64,000 nucleotides of DNA from Sulfolobus acidocaldarius SUSAZ (GCA_000508305.1 CP006977.1:1334621-1398620); one strand, 5' to 3'. Numbered from the stretch's first letter, positions 28,827 through 40,511 are shown. Made by a program: numbers and translations. Notes: a model not told the origin generated them from the letters alone.

Positions 28827-30299
28827 TTAGCTTTTTAAGTATTTATGTCTCAAATATTGTATCAACCCTTCTGGGTTATATTCTTCTCCAAAGGACTTTC
28901 TTAGTAAATCTTTAGGTGAGTAAGTGGCACCATATTTATAGATTTTATCTGTCATAATAGCTTTCATTTCCCCAATTTTTCCTTCTCTAAGTAGATTATA
29001 TAGGTTGGCAGTTTTTGAGTACACAATTCCTGAGACTACATTTCCTAGTGTGTAAGCTGGGAAATAGCCAAATCCACTGGTCCAATGAATGTCCTGTAGT
29101 ACTCCTTCAGCGTCATTCTTTGGTTTTATTCCGAGATACTTTTCCATCAACTCATTCCATAATGATGGTATTTCATCCACTTTTATTTCCCCACCGATCA
29201 ACATCTTTTCGATCTCATACCTGACTGCAATATGGAAATTATATGTAACCTCATCAGCGTCAACCCTAATGAAGCTTGGTCTGACTATGTTAAAGTATCT
29301 GTATATGTCGTCCTCCTCATATTTAGATATAAAATCAAGGTTCTGCTTAAGTTTTGGATAAATTAGGCTTACGAAATCTCTGCTCCTTCCTATTATGTTT
29401 TCCCAAAACCTGGACTGAGCCTCATGAATACCCATTGATACTCCGCCTCCTATAGGTGTCCCCTCAAGTTCTCTGTCTATACCTAGTTCATAGATTGCAT
29501 GTCCACATTCATGAACTACTGAGAATAAAGTGGATCTAAAATCCTTACCCTCATATCTAGTAGTTATTCTAACGTCATCAGCAGATATTCTAACTGTAAA
29601 TGGGTGAGCTGAAATATCTAATCTAAACTTTCTTCCGGGCATTTCTAGTATTTTTATTACCTCTTCATTAACGACTTTCATCCTACCTATATCGTATGAG
29701 ACTTCTTCAAGTTCATGTGATTTAGGGAAGTAACCTTTTTCGCTTACTTTCTTCATAATATCGCTTAACTCAGGCAGTAGCCTGGAGAAGATTCTGTCCC
29801 CGTCCCTTATTGAAAATCCCTCTTCGTTTAAATCCAATAGCGCATTGTAAGGGTGGTCTTCATACCCCCAATATTCAGCTATCTTAATTTGTAGATCTTT
29901 TATTTTCTCGAGGTAAGGTTTAAACATTGAATAGTCGGACTTAGCTTTAGCCTGTCTCCACACTACTGTAGCTTCACTTCTAACTCTTTCAATTTGCTGA
30001 ATTATTTCTAAGGGTATCTTTGAATAATACTTATAATCTCTTCCAAGAACTCTTAATATTCCTCTTTCCTCGTCGTTAAGCCCCTCTTTTCCTTCATATC
30101 TCTCTATTATTTTACCTAATTTTTGGTATATTTCCCTTTTAATCTCACTAAAAGTTGATATGACTTCGCCTCTAATCATGGCATCGTCTTCTGGCATATA
30201 AGTCTCAATATCCCATCCCATCAGGGACTCAGCATATTGTATAGACCATAATTTCTTATACTCTGCCAAAAGCTCCTTTAGGTTTTCGAATCGTTTCAT
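28827..30299 (-). CDS. M32-family metallocarboxypeptidase (Taq type)
   Basis: The 490-residue protein is a thermostable carboxypeptidase of family M32. The zinc motif is visible as VVHECGHAIYELG (HExxH), with the third ligand Glu in GIHEAQSRFWEN, and the family's HPF and RITTRY segments precede it (DISAHPFTVRISADDVRITT). The C-terminus has DIHWTSGFGYFPAYTLGN, also characteristic of the family. It releases C-terminal residues from peptides in the cytosol. The start is ATG at 30299, divergent from the MMPL transporter gene. All active-site segments look intact. Confidence 0.92.
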   Translation of the reverse strand: MKRFENLKELLAEYKKLWSIQYAESLMGWDIETYMPEDDAMIRGEVISTFSEIKREIYQKLGKIIERYEGKEGLNDEERGILRVLGRDYKYYSKIPLEIIQQIERVRSEATVVWRQAKAKSDYSMFKPYLEKIKDLQIKIAEYWGYEDHPYNALLDLNEEGFSIRDGDRIFSRLLPELSDIMKKVSEKGYFPKSHELEEVSYDIGRMKVVNEEVIKILEMPGRKFRLDISAHPFTVRISADDVRITTRYEGKDFRSTLFSVVHECGHAIYELGIDRELEGTPIGGGVSMGIHEAQSRFWENIIGRSRDFVSLIYPKLKQNLDFISKYEEDDIYRYFNIVRPSFIRVDADEVTYNFHIAVRYEIEKMLIGGEIKVDEIPSLWNELMEKYLGIKPKNDAEGVLQDIHWTSGFGYFPAYTLGNVVSGIVYSKTANLYNLLREGKIGEMKAIMTDKIYKYGATYSPKDLLRKSFGEEYNPEGLIQYLRHKYLKS

Positions 30300-30393
30300 A
30301 CAAAAGCACCTTCTCTATATAAATTGAAGTTTCGCTTATTATATACTCCTTATAAATGACAAATTTTTTAACGAAATCGATATATCTCATTAT

Positions 30394-33300
30394 ATGTTTC
30401 CTGGCTTAGCTAAGTTTATCGTAAACAAATGGTATGTTATCTTAGCTTTATGGATAGTTGTCATACTTATCTCTGCTCCATTCTCTTCACTCTTTTTCAA
30501 GTCAGTATCATATCAAGTATCTATATCAGTACCTGGTAGCACAGCTGAAAAGGCTGAAAATGTAATTTCCCAGGATTTTAACATATCCGGTGCAGCAGGA
30601 TCTAACGGAGTGCTAATAGTTGAGGGCAACTATTCTCAATACTCTGGATTTTTTGCAAATTTGACCAGCTATAAGAATATTTCAGTGATTTCTTTCTACA
30701 CTATAGAAAAAGATCTACTGAACACAACTTTCTCCCAGCTAAGCCCTAAAGTAAACAATTTAACTAAAATTTTGCAAAACATCTCCTCTTCAGAGACGTC
30801 TTTAGAGAACAAACTGCAGTCACAGAGGCAGAATATAACAGGTGATATAAATAAATTAATGCTTCTTAGAAACGCTACAATAAAAATAGAGAACTCTTTC
30901 ATTAACATTTTATACACTTTAAACTCAACTAGGGAGAAACTTGCTTTATTACACAAATCTATGATAGAAAACTATACCACATTCGAAAATCTTAGAAAAG
31001 AGGAGCTAAACGTAAACTCCTCTGCTACGAATATATCATATTTTCTTTATTATCCTGTGAGTTACTTTCTCGTTGCCTGGGAAGGTATATATAATCAGAC
31101 TCATAATGCACAGTTAGCTAACCAGTATGCCTATAACCGAGTATATAATTCTTTATCAAACCAGCAGGAAAAAGAGTACTTTAACTTATTTTTCAGCTAC
31201 TGGTCTTCAATACCTAATCCACTTCCAAGTTTACAGTATAATGCCCAAAAGTCTATTGAAAACGCAAGTGCTAAAATATTCAATTCAACCGAGTACCAAT
31301 TTATTTCCTTCATGTTTAATTACATCAATATATCTAACTTTCTCAACAAATCCTCTTATCAAACCTTCACAATAACCTATTTTGTTGAACTTTATCATGT
31401 TCCCTATCAATTAGCCTACAGCCTGCTTAATTATCAAGCTCTCCAAGTGTTGATTGATATATATAATCAAAATACAGGCTTAAATGATTCGTTCCTGTTT
31501 GAGGTATTTAATTCTACTAACTTTAGTGAACTTGCATATCAGCTTATAACCTCAAATTTGAACACTTCAGAAAAAGAATTCGTCACGCAGGTTTACTTAA
31601 ATCAAACTAAATCTCCAAACGAGTTTGCTATTTCCTATATTTCTCAAGCCTATAATATATCTCAAACAACCATAAGTGATATTCTTAATTTCAACTCTAC
31701 AGAGGATTACCTAAATTACATTGCCCAACAAGCTTCAAATGAGAGCAAGATTCCTCAGTGGTTTTTCATTTCGCTCTACAAGTTTGGAAATATAACAAAC
31801 CTAACCGCATACCTGATATCCACAAATCTAGGAAAGCTACAGCCCTTAATATCAAGTAGTAACCTAACTACAAACGAGTTTGCCATCCTACTACAACAAA
31901 AAGATGTAAATTACAGGTTACTTGCATCACAGCTTATAGTAAATTACGCTAATTTCTCACCAATACTTACGGTCAACAGAACACTATTAGTAAATGATAT
32001 TGTAAGTAATGTAAGTTATTATGATGTCATAAAGTCTGGCAATTATCCCATTTATCCGATACAGAACATAACAAAGAGCATTATAGGCAATAACTTACTG
32101 TTACTGTTCCTAAAGTCAGATGTAAAGAAAGGAAACGTTACTTACAACCAGTTAGTACAGTTTCAACAGTATGTGAATAACAATACCCACTTACATACTG
32201 TTCTTACAGGCGGTGAACCAATTTCCCATCAGCTTAGTGGGATAGCTTCAACTGCATATTCAGTAGCAATTCCAGTTGGAATCGCCTTAGCTATTATTCT
32301 TGCAGGAGTTTACTTCAGATCTGTAATAGCCGCTTTCATGCCGCTTACGATATTTCTCTCAGCCTATCTTGTAGCGTCGGTACTTCTGTATCTGGTCGCA
32401 ATAAAACTTTTAGGTCTTCAGCTAAGTTTTCTGACCCCTAGCGAAGTCTTACTACTAGCACTTGGTTTGGGTACAGACTATGTCGTGTTTATATCTAGTA
32501 GATATGTTGAAGAGAGAAAGAATGGTAGAGATCAACGTGATGCAGTTTATGATGCAGTGAGATGGGGAGGAAGAGCTGTTACCATAACTGCGTTTATTGT
32601 AATCTTGTCTTTCCTGTTTATATATATCTACAGAATACCATTCTTTTCTGACACTGCGATATCAAATATGGTTGGTGTTGTAGTAGTATGGTTAGTCTCA
32701 ATAACACTTTATCCTTCCATACTCAGAATTGCGGGAGATAGGTTATTTTACCCAAGGAAATTTGGTAATAGCCTAAATGGCGGTAACAGACAAGGAAAAG
32801 AGAAACCACTAATAGTGAGTAAGAAGCCCCTCATTATTGTTTGCGTTATAGCAGCTATAGTTTTAATCTCTGCAATATATGCTGCCTCTACACCACTAAC
32901 CTTAGATGTATTATCATTGTTGCCAAGTTCACAAGCCACTTCAGGAGTTAGAATATTAAGTACTCAGTTCACATCTGCTAATATCTTCCCAATATATGTG
33001 GTTATACCGTATAATAATACATTTGATCAAAACGCCTACAACTTTACAGTGAGCTTATATCATAAATTTATGAGTATTCCGGGAGTTACTAGTGTTAATT
33101 CACCTGCATCTCCATACGGATATATTGTTAATTATAACCAGTTGAATAATTACAACTATACCCAGTATTTTTCAAATAACTACATATTATTTGAGATTAA
33201 TCAGAAATATGATCCTTTCTCCACTCAGGCATTCAATGTGGTAAAACAGGTTGATAAAATAGTTGGAAATTCAGGTTATGTTGGTGGTGGACCTGTCGAT

Positions 33301-33852
33301 GATTATAACATTTACAGTTTCGTAGAGGGTAATTTTGGACTAGTAGTTGTGGAAATTTCTGTGACTATGTTCGTCATATTATGGATAATAACAAGAAGCC
33401 TTTCTGTTTCAGCTACAATAATATTTGTAATTTTATCAGCAGTAGCAATAACGTTAGCCATTCAAAGGCTAATCTTCTCATCCATCTTAGGTTTCTCCAT
33501 ATTTGCAGTAGTTCCAATGTTCTTAGTAGCCATAATAATAGGTATCGGTATGGACTATAACATATTCCTCGTAGCGAGAATTCATGAAGAACTCGAAAAA
33601 GGTAATGACATGGGGTCTGCGGTGGAAGTTGCCGTAAGGAGACTATGGCTTACCATAGCGTTTCTTGGACTAATATTTGCGGGAACACTAGGATCACTAA
33701 TGTTAGTTAATGCACCAATACTTCAAGAACTAGGATTCGCATTTGCTATAGCGGCAATATTGGAGACAACTGTTTTATGGAGTCTGTTAGCTCCCTCGCT
33801 GTTACTATTGCTATATAGGAAATTCAAGATAAGACCTAAGATGATTGTTTAG
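30394..33852 (+). CDS. Very large MMPL/RND-family transporter
   Basis: The 1152-residue protein has the RND/MMPL plan. One N-terminal helix ([18 protein letters not shown]) is followed by a very long exported region (residues about 35-620), then helices 2-6 with the motif [20 protein letters not shown], a second exported domain (about 840-965), and helices 8-12 with [18 protein letters not shown]. The two GxxxDY motifs with conserved Asp fit proton-driven export. The first ectodomain is several times longer than the usual 130-150 residues and is rich in Asn, Tyr and sequons, so it is probably heavily glycosylated. Substrates in Sulfolobales are unknown; lipids or polyisoprenoids are possible by family analogy. 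Confidence 0.82.
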   Translation: MFPGLAKFIVNKWYVILALWIVVILISAPFSSLFFKSVSYQVSISVPGSTAEKAENVISQDFNISGAAGSNGVLIVEGNYSQYSGFFANLTSYKNISVISFYTIEKDLLNTTFSQLSPKVNNLTKILQNISSSETSLENKLQSQRQNITGDINKLMLLRNATIKIENSFINILYTLNSTREKLALLHKSMIENYTTFENLRKEELNVNSSATNISYFLYYPVSYFLVAWEGIYNQTHNAQLANQYAYNRVYNSLSNQQEKEYFNLFFSYWSSIPNPLPSLQYNAQKSIENASAKIFNSTEYQFISFMFNYINISNFLNKSSYQTFTITYFVELYHVPYQLAYSLLNYQALQVLIDIYNQNTGLNDSFLFEVFNSTNFSELAYQLITSNLNTSEKEFVTQVYLNQTKSPNEFAISYISQAYNISQTTISDILNFNSTEDYLNYIAQQASNESKIPQWFFISLYKFGNITNLTAYLISTNLGKLQPLISSSNLTTNEFAILLQQKDVNYRLLASQLIVNYANFSPILTVNRTLLVNDIVSNVSYYDVIKSGNYPIYPIQNITKSIIGNNLLLLFLKSDVKKGNVTYNQLVQFQQYVNNNTHLHTVLTGGEPISHQLSGIASTAYSVAIPVGIALAIILAGVYFRSVIAAFMPLTIFLSAYLVASVLLYLVAIKLLGLQLSFLTPSEVLLLALGLGTDYVVFISSRYVEERKNGRDQRDAVYDAVRWGGRAVTITAFIVILSFLFIYIYRIPFFSDTAISNMVGVVVVWLVSITLYPSILRIAGDRLFYPRKFGNSLNGGNRQGKEKPLIVSKKPLIIVCVIAAIVLISAIYAASTPLTLDVLSLLPSSQATSGVRILSTQFTSANIFPIYVVIPYNNTFDQNAYNFTVSLYHKFMSIPGVTSVNSPASPYGYIVNYNQLNNYNYTQYFSNNYILFEINQKYDPFSTQAFNVVKQVDKIVGNSGYVGGGPVDDYNIYSFVEGNFGLVVVEISVTMFVILWIITRSLSVSATIIFVILSAVAITLAIQRLIFSSILGFSIFAVVPMFLVAIIIGIGMDYNIFLVARIHEELEKGNDMGSAVEVAVRRLWLTIAFLGLIFAGTLGSLMLVNAPILQELGFAFAIAAILETTVLWSLLAPSLLLLLYRKFKIRPKMIV

Positions 33853-34441
33853 AAACCTCTACGCATACATAAGAGCCCGAATCGTCATATCTTATTTCAT
33901 GAGTTTTTTCCTTTTCATTCAACAACGTACTTCTAACGCTTACTATATTATAATTGGATAAAAGTGCGTAAAGTTCCTTTTTGCTAATGAACCTAGCCTT
34001 AGAGTAATATCTGTGTCCCCTTTTTCCTAACTCTTCATAATACTTACCCAATTCTGAGTCACTGGGTATAAAACATGCCACAAGCCTTTCTTTAGTAACT
34101 CTCATTGCCTCATTTATGAATTTTCTTACGTTGTCAACAAAACAAATTGTTAATGATATAAAAACACATTCAGTAGCGTTATCCCTTAGCGGAATATTTG
34201 AAACGTCAGCCAGAATTCTATCTTCACTTTTATCCACTTCATTAAGCATTAGTAGTGAAATATCAATAGATATCTTTCTCCCATTAATTACTTCGTGGAA
34301 TGTTCCAGGACCAGATCCAAGATCAATACAGTTTTTTAACTTAAAGGACTGCACTAGTTTCCTTTCACTTTCATACAAGTCATTATGTTTAACGTACCAG
34401 TTCTTGTAACCTATAGGGTCTGTAAATATGCTATCATCCAT
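33836..34441 (-). CDS. Class I SAM-dependent methyltransferase
   Basis: The 201-residue protein has SAM motif I as [16 protein letters not shown], strand-2 acidic residue in [14 protein letters not shown], motif II-like [20 protein letters not shown] and motif IV-like [20 protein letters not shown]. The N-terminus ([20 protein letters not shown]) resembles small-molecule or quinone methyltransferases of the UbiE-like group, but the acceptor is unknown. The start is ATG at 34441. Its 3' end overlaps the MMPL gene by 17 bases, and it is divergent from the UbiB kinase gene with about 41 bases between. A link to lipid or quinone chemistry would be inference. Confidence 0.75.
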   Translation of the reverse strand: MDDSIFTDPIGYKNWYVKHNDLYESERKLVQSFKLKNCIDLGSGPGTFHEVINGRKISIDISLLMLNEVDKSEDRILADVSNIPLRDNATECVFISLTICFVDNVRKFINEAMRVTKERLVACFIPSDSELGKYYEELGKRGHRYYSKARFISKKELYALLSNYNIVSVRSTLLNEKEKTHEIRYDDSGSYVCVEVSKQSS

Positions 34442-34482
34442 ATCATTATTATTTAAAATACCCTTAACTAAATATTTTTAAA

Positions 34483-35961
34483 GTGTTTAGAACACTAAGT
34501 GTCATTATCAAGTTATTACCAAGAGTTATAAAGATAAGGAATTATAGAAATGCAATTCTTAATAACGAACAAGTGGACGAGAAAGAGATGGAGAAAGAAG
34601 CTGAAAAACTTGTGGACACACTGATATCTCTTGGTCCTATATTCATAAAGTTTGGTCAATTATTGTCAGTTCACTCAGATATTTTACCACAACCTTATCT
34701 TAAGGCTCTCAGCAGACTTCAGGACGACGTGGACCCTCCACCATGGGAGGAAATTAAGAAAATTCTTGAGGAAGATTTAGGTAATAAACTAAATGAATAT
34801 GAGATAGACCTGACACCTATATCCTCTGCAAGTATAGGTGTAGTCTACATAGCTAAGAGGAAGAAAGACGGAAAGTTAGTTGTGATAAAAGTAAATAGAC
34901 CTAACATAAAGGAGATGGCTAATCAAGATGTAAATGTTCTGAAATCATTAGCACCACTTACGAAATATGTATTTGACGAGTCTTTCTATGAAAGTTTCAA
35001 AGTTCTTGTGGATAATTTCGGAAAGAAAATATATGAGGAGATGGACTTCACGATCGAGGAGTTTCACATGAAAAAGATAAAGGAGGAGATGTCCGACTAC
35101 CCCTGGATTAGAATTCCAGAACCCTACTTGGCTACAAAGAGAGTGTTGATTATGGAATACGTCAAGGGATACAAAGTGACTTCTGAAGAGGCTAAGAGAA
35201 TTATGAGAGCACCTGATTTGTCATATATGGTTTTCAGGACTTTTATGGTAATGCTCTTGACAAAGGAGTATTTTCACGCTGATCCTCATCCGGGAAATAT
35301 AGCATTAGACGAAAAAGGGAATCTAATTCTATACGATTTTGGAATAGTGGGTAGGATGGACAGAGATACGAGACTTAGACTATTGAGGGCTTACGGAGCT
35401 TTACTTGGATTCGATAGTATAGGGCTCGTAAAGGTTTTAGAGGAATTAGGGGCAATACAGCCAGAGGCTGATAGGGAAATACTAGCCAAAGGGATAGGGT
35501 TATTTTTGGAGCAATTTCAAGGTATAACACCTGAGACTCTGGAGGTCGAACAATTTCTCGAGGCTGCAAATGAGGTATTCTACAGGTTTCCACTGAAGAT
35601 ACCTGATAAACTGGCAATCTACATTAGGATGACCTCTATTTTAGGCGGAACGTGTACAAGAATTGATCCTGAGTTTAATTTCTTTCTAAACTTACAGAAG
35701 CTTGTTGAAGAGGAGGGATTACTATTTGAGGCTATGATTAATGACATGAGGAGTACTATAAGCTCAGCCATTCAGAAGTTTAGGTTATCCTTGCTAGAGA
35801 AACCTATACTGTTAAACAAAAAGAGTACGAGTGAAAAAATATCTAGATACTTGTCATTCTCCTTTATAGTCATAGCACTTTTAACGTATCTCTACGACAG
35901 AAACTCAATTCTTCCTCTTCTCATAGCCATAATTGCACTGGTAATAATCATGAATAAGTAA
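34483..35961 (+). CDS. ABC1/UbiB-family atypical kinase
   Basis: The 492-residue protein has the family's KxGQ signature (IFIKFGQLLSVHSDILPQ) and LQDDVDPPPWEEIKKILEED. The invariant ATP-site residues follow: an Ala-rich SSASIGVVYIAKRK in place of a Gly loop, a catalytic Lys in VVIKVNRPN, then HADPHPGNIALDEKGN and LYDFGIVGRMD (the DFG equivalent). Two hydrophobic helices at the C-terminus anchor it in the membrane. UbiB proteins are ATPases needed for isoprenoid-lipid and quinone metabolism. The GTG at 34483 is the first start. The gene is divergent from a methyltransferase gene. Confidence 0.9.
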   Translation: MFRTLSVIIKLLPRVIKIRNYRNAILNNEQVDEKEMEKEAEKLVDTLISLGPIFIKFGQLLSVHSDILPQPYLKALSRLQDDVDPPPWEEIKKILEEDLGNKLNEYEIDLTPISSASIGVVYIAKRKKDGKLVVIKVNRPNIKEMANQDVNVLKSLAPLTKYVFDESFYESFKVLVDNFGKKIYEEMDFTIEEFHMKKIKEEMSDYPWIRIPEPYLATKRVLIMEYVKGYKVTSEEAKRIMRAPDLSYMVFRTFMVMLLTKEYFHADPHPGNIALDEKGNLILYDFGIVGRMDRDTRLRLLRAYGALLGFDSIGLVKVLEELGAIQPEADREILAKGIGLFLEQFQGITPETLEVEQFLEAANEVFYRFPLKIPDKLAIYIRMTSILGGTCTRIDPEFNFFLNLQKLVEEEGLLFEAMINDMRSTISSAIQKFRLSLLEKPILLNKKSTSEKISRYLSFSFIVIALLTYLYDRNSILPLLIAIIALVIIMNK

Positions 35962-35988
35962 TAAAATTGGATTATTATTTTTTCTAAA

Positions 35989-36369
35989 TTATTCGATCTT
36001 AATTGCTGATACGCCTGCTATAGGTATTCTTATTGTGAGAACTCCATTCTCGTATTTACCTGAGACTTCCGCGTCCTTAGCGACATTAATGGGTAGTTTT
36101 ATTGTCCTCCTTATGTATTTTGGTCTCTGCGTTAGATACTTTATACCAGGTTCACTTATCTCCCTTTCTGCCTCTATTATCAGCTCATTCTGTCCAGATA
36201 TTCTAGCTTTAATCTTGTCTTTATTGAAACCAGCTAAGTCAGCTACAACTATCAGATATCCCCCTTCCTCGTACATATCTACAGGAGGATATACTAACTC
36301 ATAGAATCCCCTGTTTAATTGTTCTATCCTTCTTCCCAATTCCTTTTCAATCACGTATGTGAAGCTCAT
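35989..36369 (-). CDS. Small heat-shock protein (Hsp20/alpha-crystallin)
   Basis: The 126-residue chaperone has an alpha-crystallin domain (PPVDMYEEGGYLIVVADLAG through KYENGVLTIRIPIAG) and a short N-terminal arm (EKELGRRIEQLNRGFYEL). The GVLTI motif and the C-terminal IRIPI resemble the conserved core and IxI segments that drive oligomer assembly. It holds unfolding proteins in the cytosol without ATP. The start is ATG at 36369, with a T- and A-rich promoter region upstream. It is convergent with the UbiB-type kinase gene. Confidence 0.92.
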   Translation of the reverse strand: MSFTYVIEKELGRRIEQLNRGFYELVYPPVDMYEEGGYLIVVADLAGFNKDKIKARISGQNELIIEAEREISEPGIKYLTQRPKYIRRTIKLPINVAKDAEVSGKYENGVLTIRIPIAGVSAIKIE

Positions 36370-36493
36370 CTCCTACCCCTCCTTCTCCTTAATAGTGCTA
36401 CTAAAAGTCTATAAAACATGTACCACCTAATTAGCCTTCTCATAACTATTAATACTATTACTAGTTTTTATACCTTGTTTCTAAATATTTAAT

Positions 36494-37354
36494 GTGTTAG
36501 GGAAAATTATTTTACAAAACCTTGAGAAACACGATTTTCCCTATAATATAGATAAAAAAATATGTTCTGGCTGGGCTAATGATCTACCAAAGGGTGGGGA
36601 AACTATCCTGTTTACCTCATGTATGCACCAGACAGCTAGCTTAAGTGATACATTTTCAAGAACCATACCTTTAGCTGAAAAAGTGCCCTCACTATCTGTT
36701 TTTGCAAAGCTTATTAAGCCAAATAAGGAGCAGTTAGAGAGGTCATATAAAGTTCTCAGGAATATAGCAAGTCTGCTGAAAAAGAATGGAGTGAATTTTG
36801 GATATCTTTATGAAGAGGAACCTTATAGTGGGGCAATCCTTTTAGAGTTAGGGTACCTCAATGAATTTGGCATCCATGCAGAGAGGGTAACCAAATTCCT
36901 TAAGGAGAAAGGAGTTAAGAGAATAATAACTGTCGATCCCCACACTCATAATGCACTAAATAGGTACAATGAGTTCACCAAGTTTGATATAGAGGTTGTA
37001 AATTACTTAGAGCTTGTTAAGGATGCCAAGATAAAAACAGATGTCAGTTTTGTGATTCATGACTCATGCTTGTATTCCAGGTTCTTAGGTTTGAGAGATG
37101 TTTACAGGCAAATTCTAACCAATGCTGGAGGAAAGATTGTTGAGGATTTAATGGTAACCAGTAAGGAGGTCTCCTATTGTTGTGGTAGTCCAATAAAACC
37201 AGTAAACCATGAATTGGGGGAGAAAGTTGCTAAATCAAGAGTGGAGCAATTGAAGAAATTAAGTGAGAACATACTTGTAGTATGTCCCATGTGTTACGCT
37301 AATTTATCGAAATATCACAATAAGATATATGATTTAGCTGAGGTGGTGGAGTGA
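36494..37354 (+). CDS. LutA-like (Fe-S) oxidoreductase subunit with CCG domain
   Basis: The 286-residue protein belongs to the CCG-domain family found in LutA, GlpC and heterodisulfide reductase B. The second CCG motif is clear as [13 protein letters not shown] followed by [13 protein letters not shown]; the first half only keeps a single-Cys segment ([14 protein letters not shown]) plus [10 protein letters not shown]. It probably binds an iron-sulfur cluster and works with the LUD-domain protein encoded immediately downstream with a GTGA overlap. Together they resemble LutAB of lactate utilisation. No LutC is seen beside them. The start is GTG at 36494; the substrate is inferred from family context. 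Confidence 0.72.
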   Translation: MLGKIILQNLEKHDFPYNIDKKICSGWANDLPKGGETILFTSCMHQTASLSDTFSRTIPLAEKVPSLSVFAKLIKPNKEQLERSYKVLRNIASLLKKNGVNFGYLYEEEPYSGAILLELGYLNEFGIHAERVTKFLKEKGVKRIITVDPHTHNALNRYNEFTKFDIEVVNYLELVKDAKIKTDVSFVIHDSCLYSRFLGLRDVYRQILTNAGGKIVEDLMVTSKEVSYCCGSPIKPVNHELGEKVAKSRVEQLKKLSENILVVCPMCYANLSKYHNKIYDLAEVVE

Positions 37355-38520
37355 TGAGTGAATGGGAAATAGCAGTGAATAGGGCAATAAACAATAATGT
37401 TCCTAAAGTCTTCCAGATTCTAAACAAATATCCTTACATATTAGAGCTTGCGAAGAAATTAAGGGAGGCTAAACTTCAGGTTCTGTCTAATCCTGAAAAA
37501 TATATTGAGGAGACAATAAATTCAGTAAAGAGGATAGGTGGAAACGCGTATTTTGTAAGGGACGCAAATGAGGCTAGAGAAGTGATTTCTAAGATAGTTG
37601 GCTCTGGCAAAAAGGTGGTAATGGGTAAGTCAATGGTCGCTTATGAGATAGGATTAAGGAAGTATCTTCAATCAATAGGTAATGAAGTGTGGGAGACAGA
37701 CCTAGGTGAGTTTCTAATTCAACTTGCTGATGAACCACCCTCTCATATACTTGCTCCAGCAGTCCACATGACAAAGGAGAGAATTGCTAAACTAATAAGG
37801 GAAAAGTTACATGTAGATGTGGACGTGAATTCCTCCCACGAAGAATTAGTTGCTAAAGTTAGGGAGTTCCTAAGGGAGAAATTTATAAAGGCTGATGTGG
37901 GGATAACTGGAGCCAATGCTGTAGCCGCTGACACAGGCTCAGTTATCTTGGTTGAAAATGAGGGGAACATAAGAATGAGTAGTGTTTTACCGACTGTTCA
38001 CATAGCTGTTGCAGGTGTAGAGAAGATAGTTCCTACATTCTATGACGCGCTTACTGAAGCCACAGTTCAGGCAGCTTTTGCGGGTCTCTATCCTCCTACG
38101 TATATCAATGTGTCCTCTGGTCCGAGTTCTACAGGGGATATAGAGATGAAGAGAGTTAGTCCAGCCCATGGTCCAAAGGAATTCCATTTAGTTATCGTAG
38201 ACAACGGCAGGATAGAAATTTCTAGGGACGAAGTTTTGAAGGAAACTCTGTTGTGCATTAGATGTGGTCGGTGTCATATGCATTGCCCCGTGTATAGGGT
38301 GGAAGGAGTTGACTGGGGAGATCCACCATACACTGGACCAATGGGTGCAATGTGGTCTTACGCAGTTTATAGGGATACTAAGCCAGCTATGTATTGTATG
38401 CATTCAGGTAATTGTAAGGAAGTATGCCCAATGAAAATTAACATCCCCAGAGTTCTAGAGAGGATAAAAGCAATAGGAAATGGAAGTATTAGAGATGGTG
38501 ACGGATATGGAAAGAAATAG
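37351..38520 (+). CDS. LutB-like LUD-domain iron-sulfur protein
   Basis: The 389-residue protein has a LUD domain ([54 protein letters not shown]) followed by a ferredoxin-like double cluster: [18 protein letters not shown] and [18 protein letters not shown]. This is the layout of LutB/YkgF, a subunit of L-lactate dehydrogenase-type complexes. It is translationally coupled to the CCG-domain gene; GTG 37351 and ATG 37354 are both possible starts. The pair likely oxidises a 2-hydroxy acid at the membrane face and passes electrons on. The third Lut component is not visible here. Confidence 0.85.
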   Translation: MMSEWEIAVNRAINNNVPKVFQILNKYPYILELAKKLREAKLQVLSNPEKYIEETINSVKRIGGNAYFVRDANEAREVISKIVGSGKKVVMGKSMVAYEIGLRKYLQSIGNEVWETDLGEFLIQLADEPPSHILAPAVHMTKERIAKLIREKLHVDVDVNSSHEELVAKVREFLREKFIKADVGITGANAVAADTGSVILVENEGNIRMSSVLPTVHIAVAGVEKIVPTFYDALTEATVQAAFAGLYPPTYINVSSGPSSTGDIEMKRVSPAHGPKEFHLVIVDNGRIEISRDEVLKETLLCIRCGRCHMHCPVYRVEGVDWGDPPYTGPMGAMWSYAVYRDTKPAMYCMHSGNCKEVCPMKINIPRVLERIKAIGNGSIRDGDGYGKK

Positions 38521-38565
38521 GAAATATTATATTTATCTTTGAAAAACTAGGTAGAAAAAAATTAA

Positions 38566-40341
38566 TTATTTTCTTCTTAAGAGTAGAACAACTACTCCTA
38601 TCACTATGATTATCAGTATAACAGCTAACACAATGTAGAATGTATTGTTAGATGACTGAGAAGAGCTCTGGGGTGGCGTACTATTGGATCCAGAGTTAAG
38701 TGGAACTCCTGTACCGCTAGGTATTGATTGAGTACTTGGGCTACTTGAGGTATTTGAAGTACTTGATGATGAAGTAGTTTGAGAAGTACTTGAAGATGAG
38801 GTTTGTGTGTTAGATTGCGTTGTTGTCCCTGTTGAGGTCTGTTGAGGCTGACCGTAAACTACATAGTAAGTTGTAGCAGGATCATCGAATACTACAATAC
38901 TACCGTTAACCATGAAGTAATTCTCTGAATTTAGTTTTACTAAACTTCCATTAACTTCCTTATATACAGTCACATTACCTTGTCCCCTTACAGTAACGTT
39001 AAATATTATGTATCCTGTCTTGTTTTGAATATCGACCTTTTCAGCAGAATATTGAGCTCCATTAATGTTAACGAAAGTCTGTTGGACTGTCTTATTTACC
39101 ACAGGTTCGACGCCTAAAGTTGAGTTTGTCGATGTTAGTACTATGACTTTTTCGGTATTATTTATATATAGAGAAGCTAAAATTCCTTGAGTTTGTTGAT
39201 TTAATATAACCATATGTGACAAGTGTACGTTTGCAGTTGAAGAAACTTGTCCACTTGCATTTGCGACTACAACCACTGTGTTATTTCCAATTTCAGTTTC
39301 ACCTATGTATTGTGGATGTTGGAGAGAACTGGCTCCTTTCACTGTAACTATCTTTAATTCTGTCAGATAGAGATTAAGGCTATTTCTGGACAAGCCTAGA
39401 GACGAATAAGCAGTACCGTTTATGCTACCTAAGTGTACATAACCTATTACTGTGCCATTGACACCATAAAACTCTATGGACTCGAAGTTAGTGTTCGCGT
39501 TAATAACTGAAGATAGTTTAGCATTTAACAAGTTGATTCCAAATTTAATATTTCCTAATCCTTCTCCCTTCCACACTAATGCTGGTACGTATGTTCCATT
39601 GAAGTAGGCAATCGATGCATTAATACCATTACTTTTAGCAGTCATAGATGTGTTTTCGTCATAACTCATGTTAAATTGGACAGGACTATATCTTCTAGGT
39701 AAGTTGAATTGAACAGTTATTTTTCCTTGGCTCTCCTGTTGTATTGACGTGTTTATTAATTCCCTCAAAACTACACTTACATGTTGTGTTACAGTTTCAT
39801 TTGCCTTTACATTAAAGGTCAATTGCGATATTGATGTACCGTTGGTGAATTCTAGTATCACATTTCCAGAGCCATTTATGTATGCATGTGTGTCAATAGT
39901 AGCAGTTCCATTAGTTATTCCTGACCACACCAGTTCAGAATGAGATGAGGAGTTCACTATTACTCTTATGAGGTATGGTATCTGGCTATTTACGATAAGT
40001 TCCATATCTGGTTTTGCTGTAATGCTTATGTTACCTGAATACGTCTCGTAGGTATCTGAAAACTCTAATAAATAAGCGGTTTCATTGTAAGTGATCCTCG
40101 TTGCGCCATTGGTTTGGTTACTTAAAGTTGTGTTATATAGGGCGGAGGTTGCTATTAGAGATGTATAAGTTGCGTTGGTGAGTAAACCGGTGTAGTTAGT
40201 GTTTATGTAAATACTTCCATATCTTTGATAGATTATATTTAATGTTGTGTTATTAGTTGAAGGTGTTGCGTTTACACTCAGGGCTATTAAACCTGCCAAT
40301 GAAAAAAACAATAGGGTTAGATATATTATGGCATTTTTCAT
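38566..40341 (-). CDS. Large stalked surface protein with C-terminal anchor
   Basis: The 591-residue protein has an N-terminal signal peptide (AIIYLTLLFFSLAGLIALSVN), an Asn/Ser/Thr-rich beta ectodomain of about 490 residues with many N-x-S/T sequons, a low-complexity Ser/Thr/Gln linker (residues about 500-560, probably O-glycosylated), and a C-terminal membrane helix ending in Lys/Arg (FYIVLAVILIIIVIGVVVLL). This is the architecture of a membrane-tethered, glycosylated surface protein that projects through the S-layer. No enzymatic motif is seen. The start is ATG at 40341. Sugar-binding or S-layer accessory roles are possible but not supported. Confidence 0.7.
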   Translation of the reverse strand: MKNAIIYLTLLFFSLAGLIALSVNATPSTNNTTLNIIYQRYGSIYINTNYTGLLTNATYTSLIATSALYNTTLSNQTNGATRITYNETAYLLEFSDTYETYSGNISITAKPDMELIVNSQIPYLIRVIVNSSSHSELVWSGITNGTATIDTHAYINGSGNVILEFTNGTSISQLTFNVKANETVTQHVSVVLRELINTSIQQESQGKITVQFNLPRRYSPVQFNMSYDENTSMTAKSNGINASIAYFNGTYVPALVWKGEGLGNIKFGINLLNAKLSSVINANTNFESIEFYGVNGTVIGYVHLGSINGTAYSSLGLSRNSLNLYLTELKIVTVKGASSLQHPQYIGETEIGNNTVVVVANASGQVSSTANVHLSHMVILNQQTQGILASLYINNTEKVIVLTSTNSTLGVEPVVNKTVQQTFVNINGAQYSAEKVDIQNKTGYIIFNVTVRGQGNVTVYKEVNGSLVKLNSENYFMVNGSIVVFDDPATTYYVVYGQPQQTSTGTTTQSNTQTSSSSTSQTTSSSSTSNTSSSPSTQSIPSGTGVPLNSGSNSTPPQSSSQSSNNTFYIVLAVILIIIVIGVVVLLLRRK

Positions 40342-40511
40342 GAGGTGCTCGTAAGGGCTCTACATGAAAATTACTTTTAAGCTTTTTCGGTATAGTAAGT
40401 CCTTATATATTTAAAGTCATTTAATTCTATGTAAAAGACCGTATTTAAAGATCGAAACATCACCATTTATTCTAAAAGCCTTTTCAAGATAAATGAAATA
40501 TTTTCATACAC

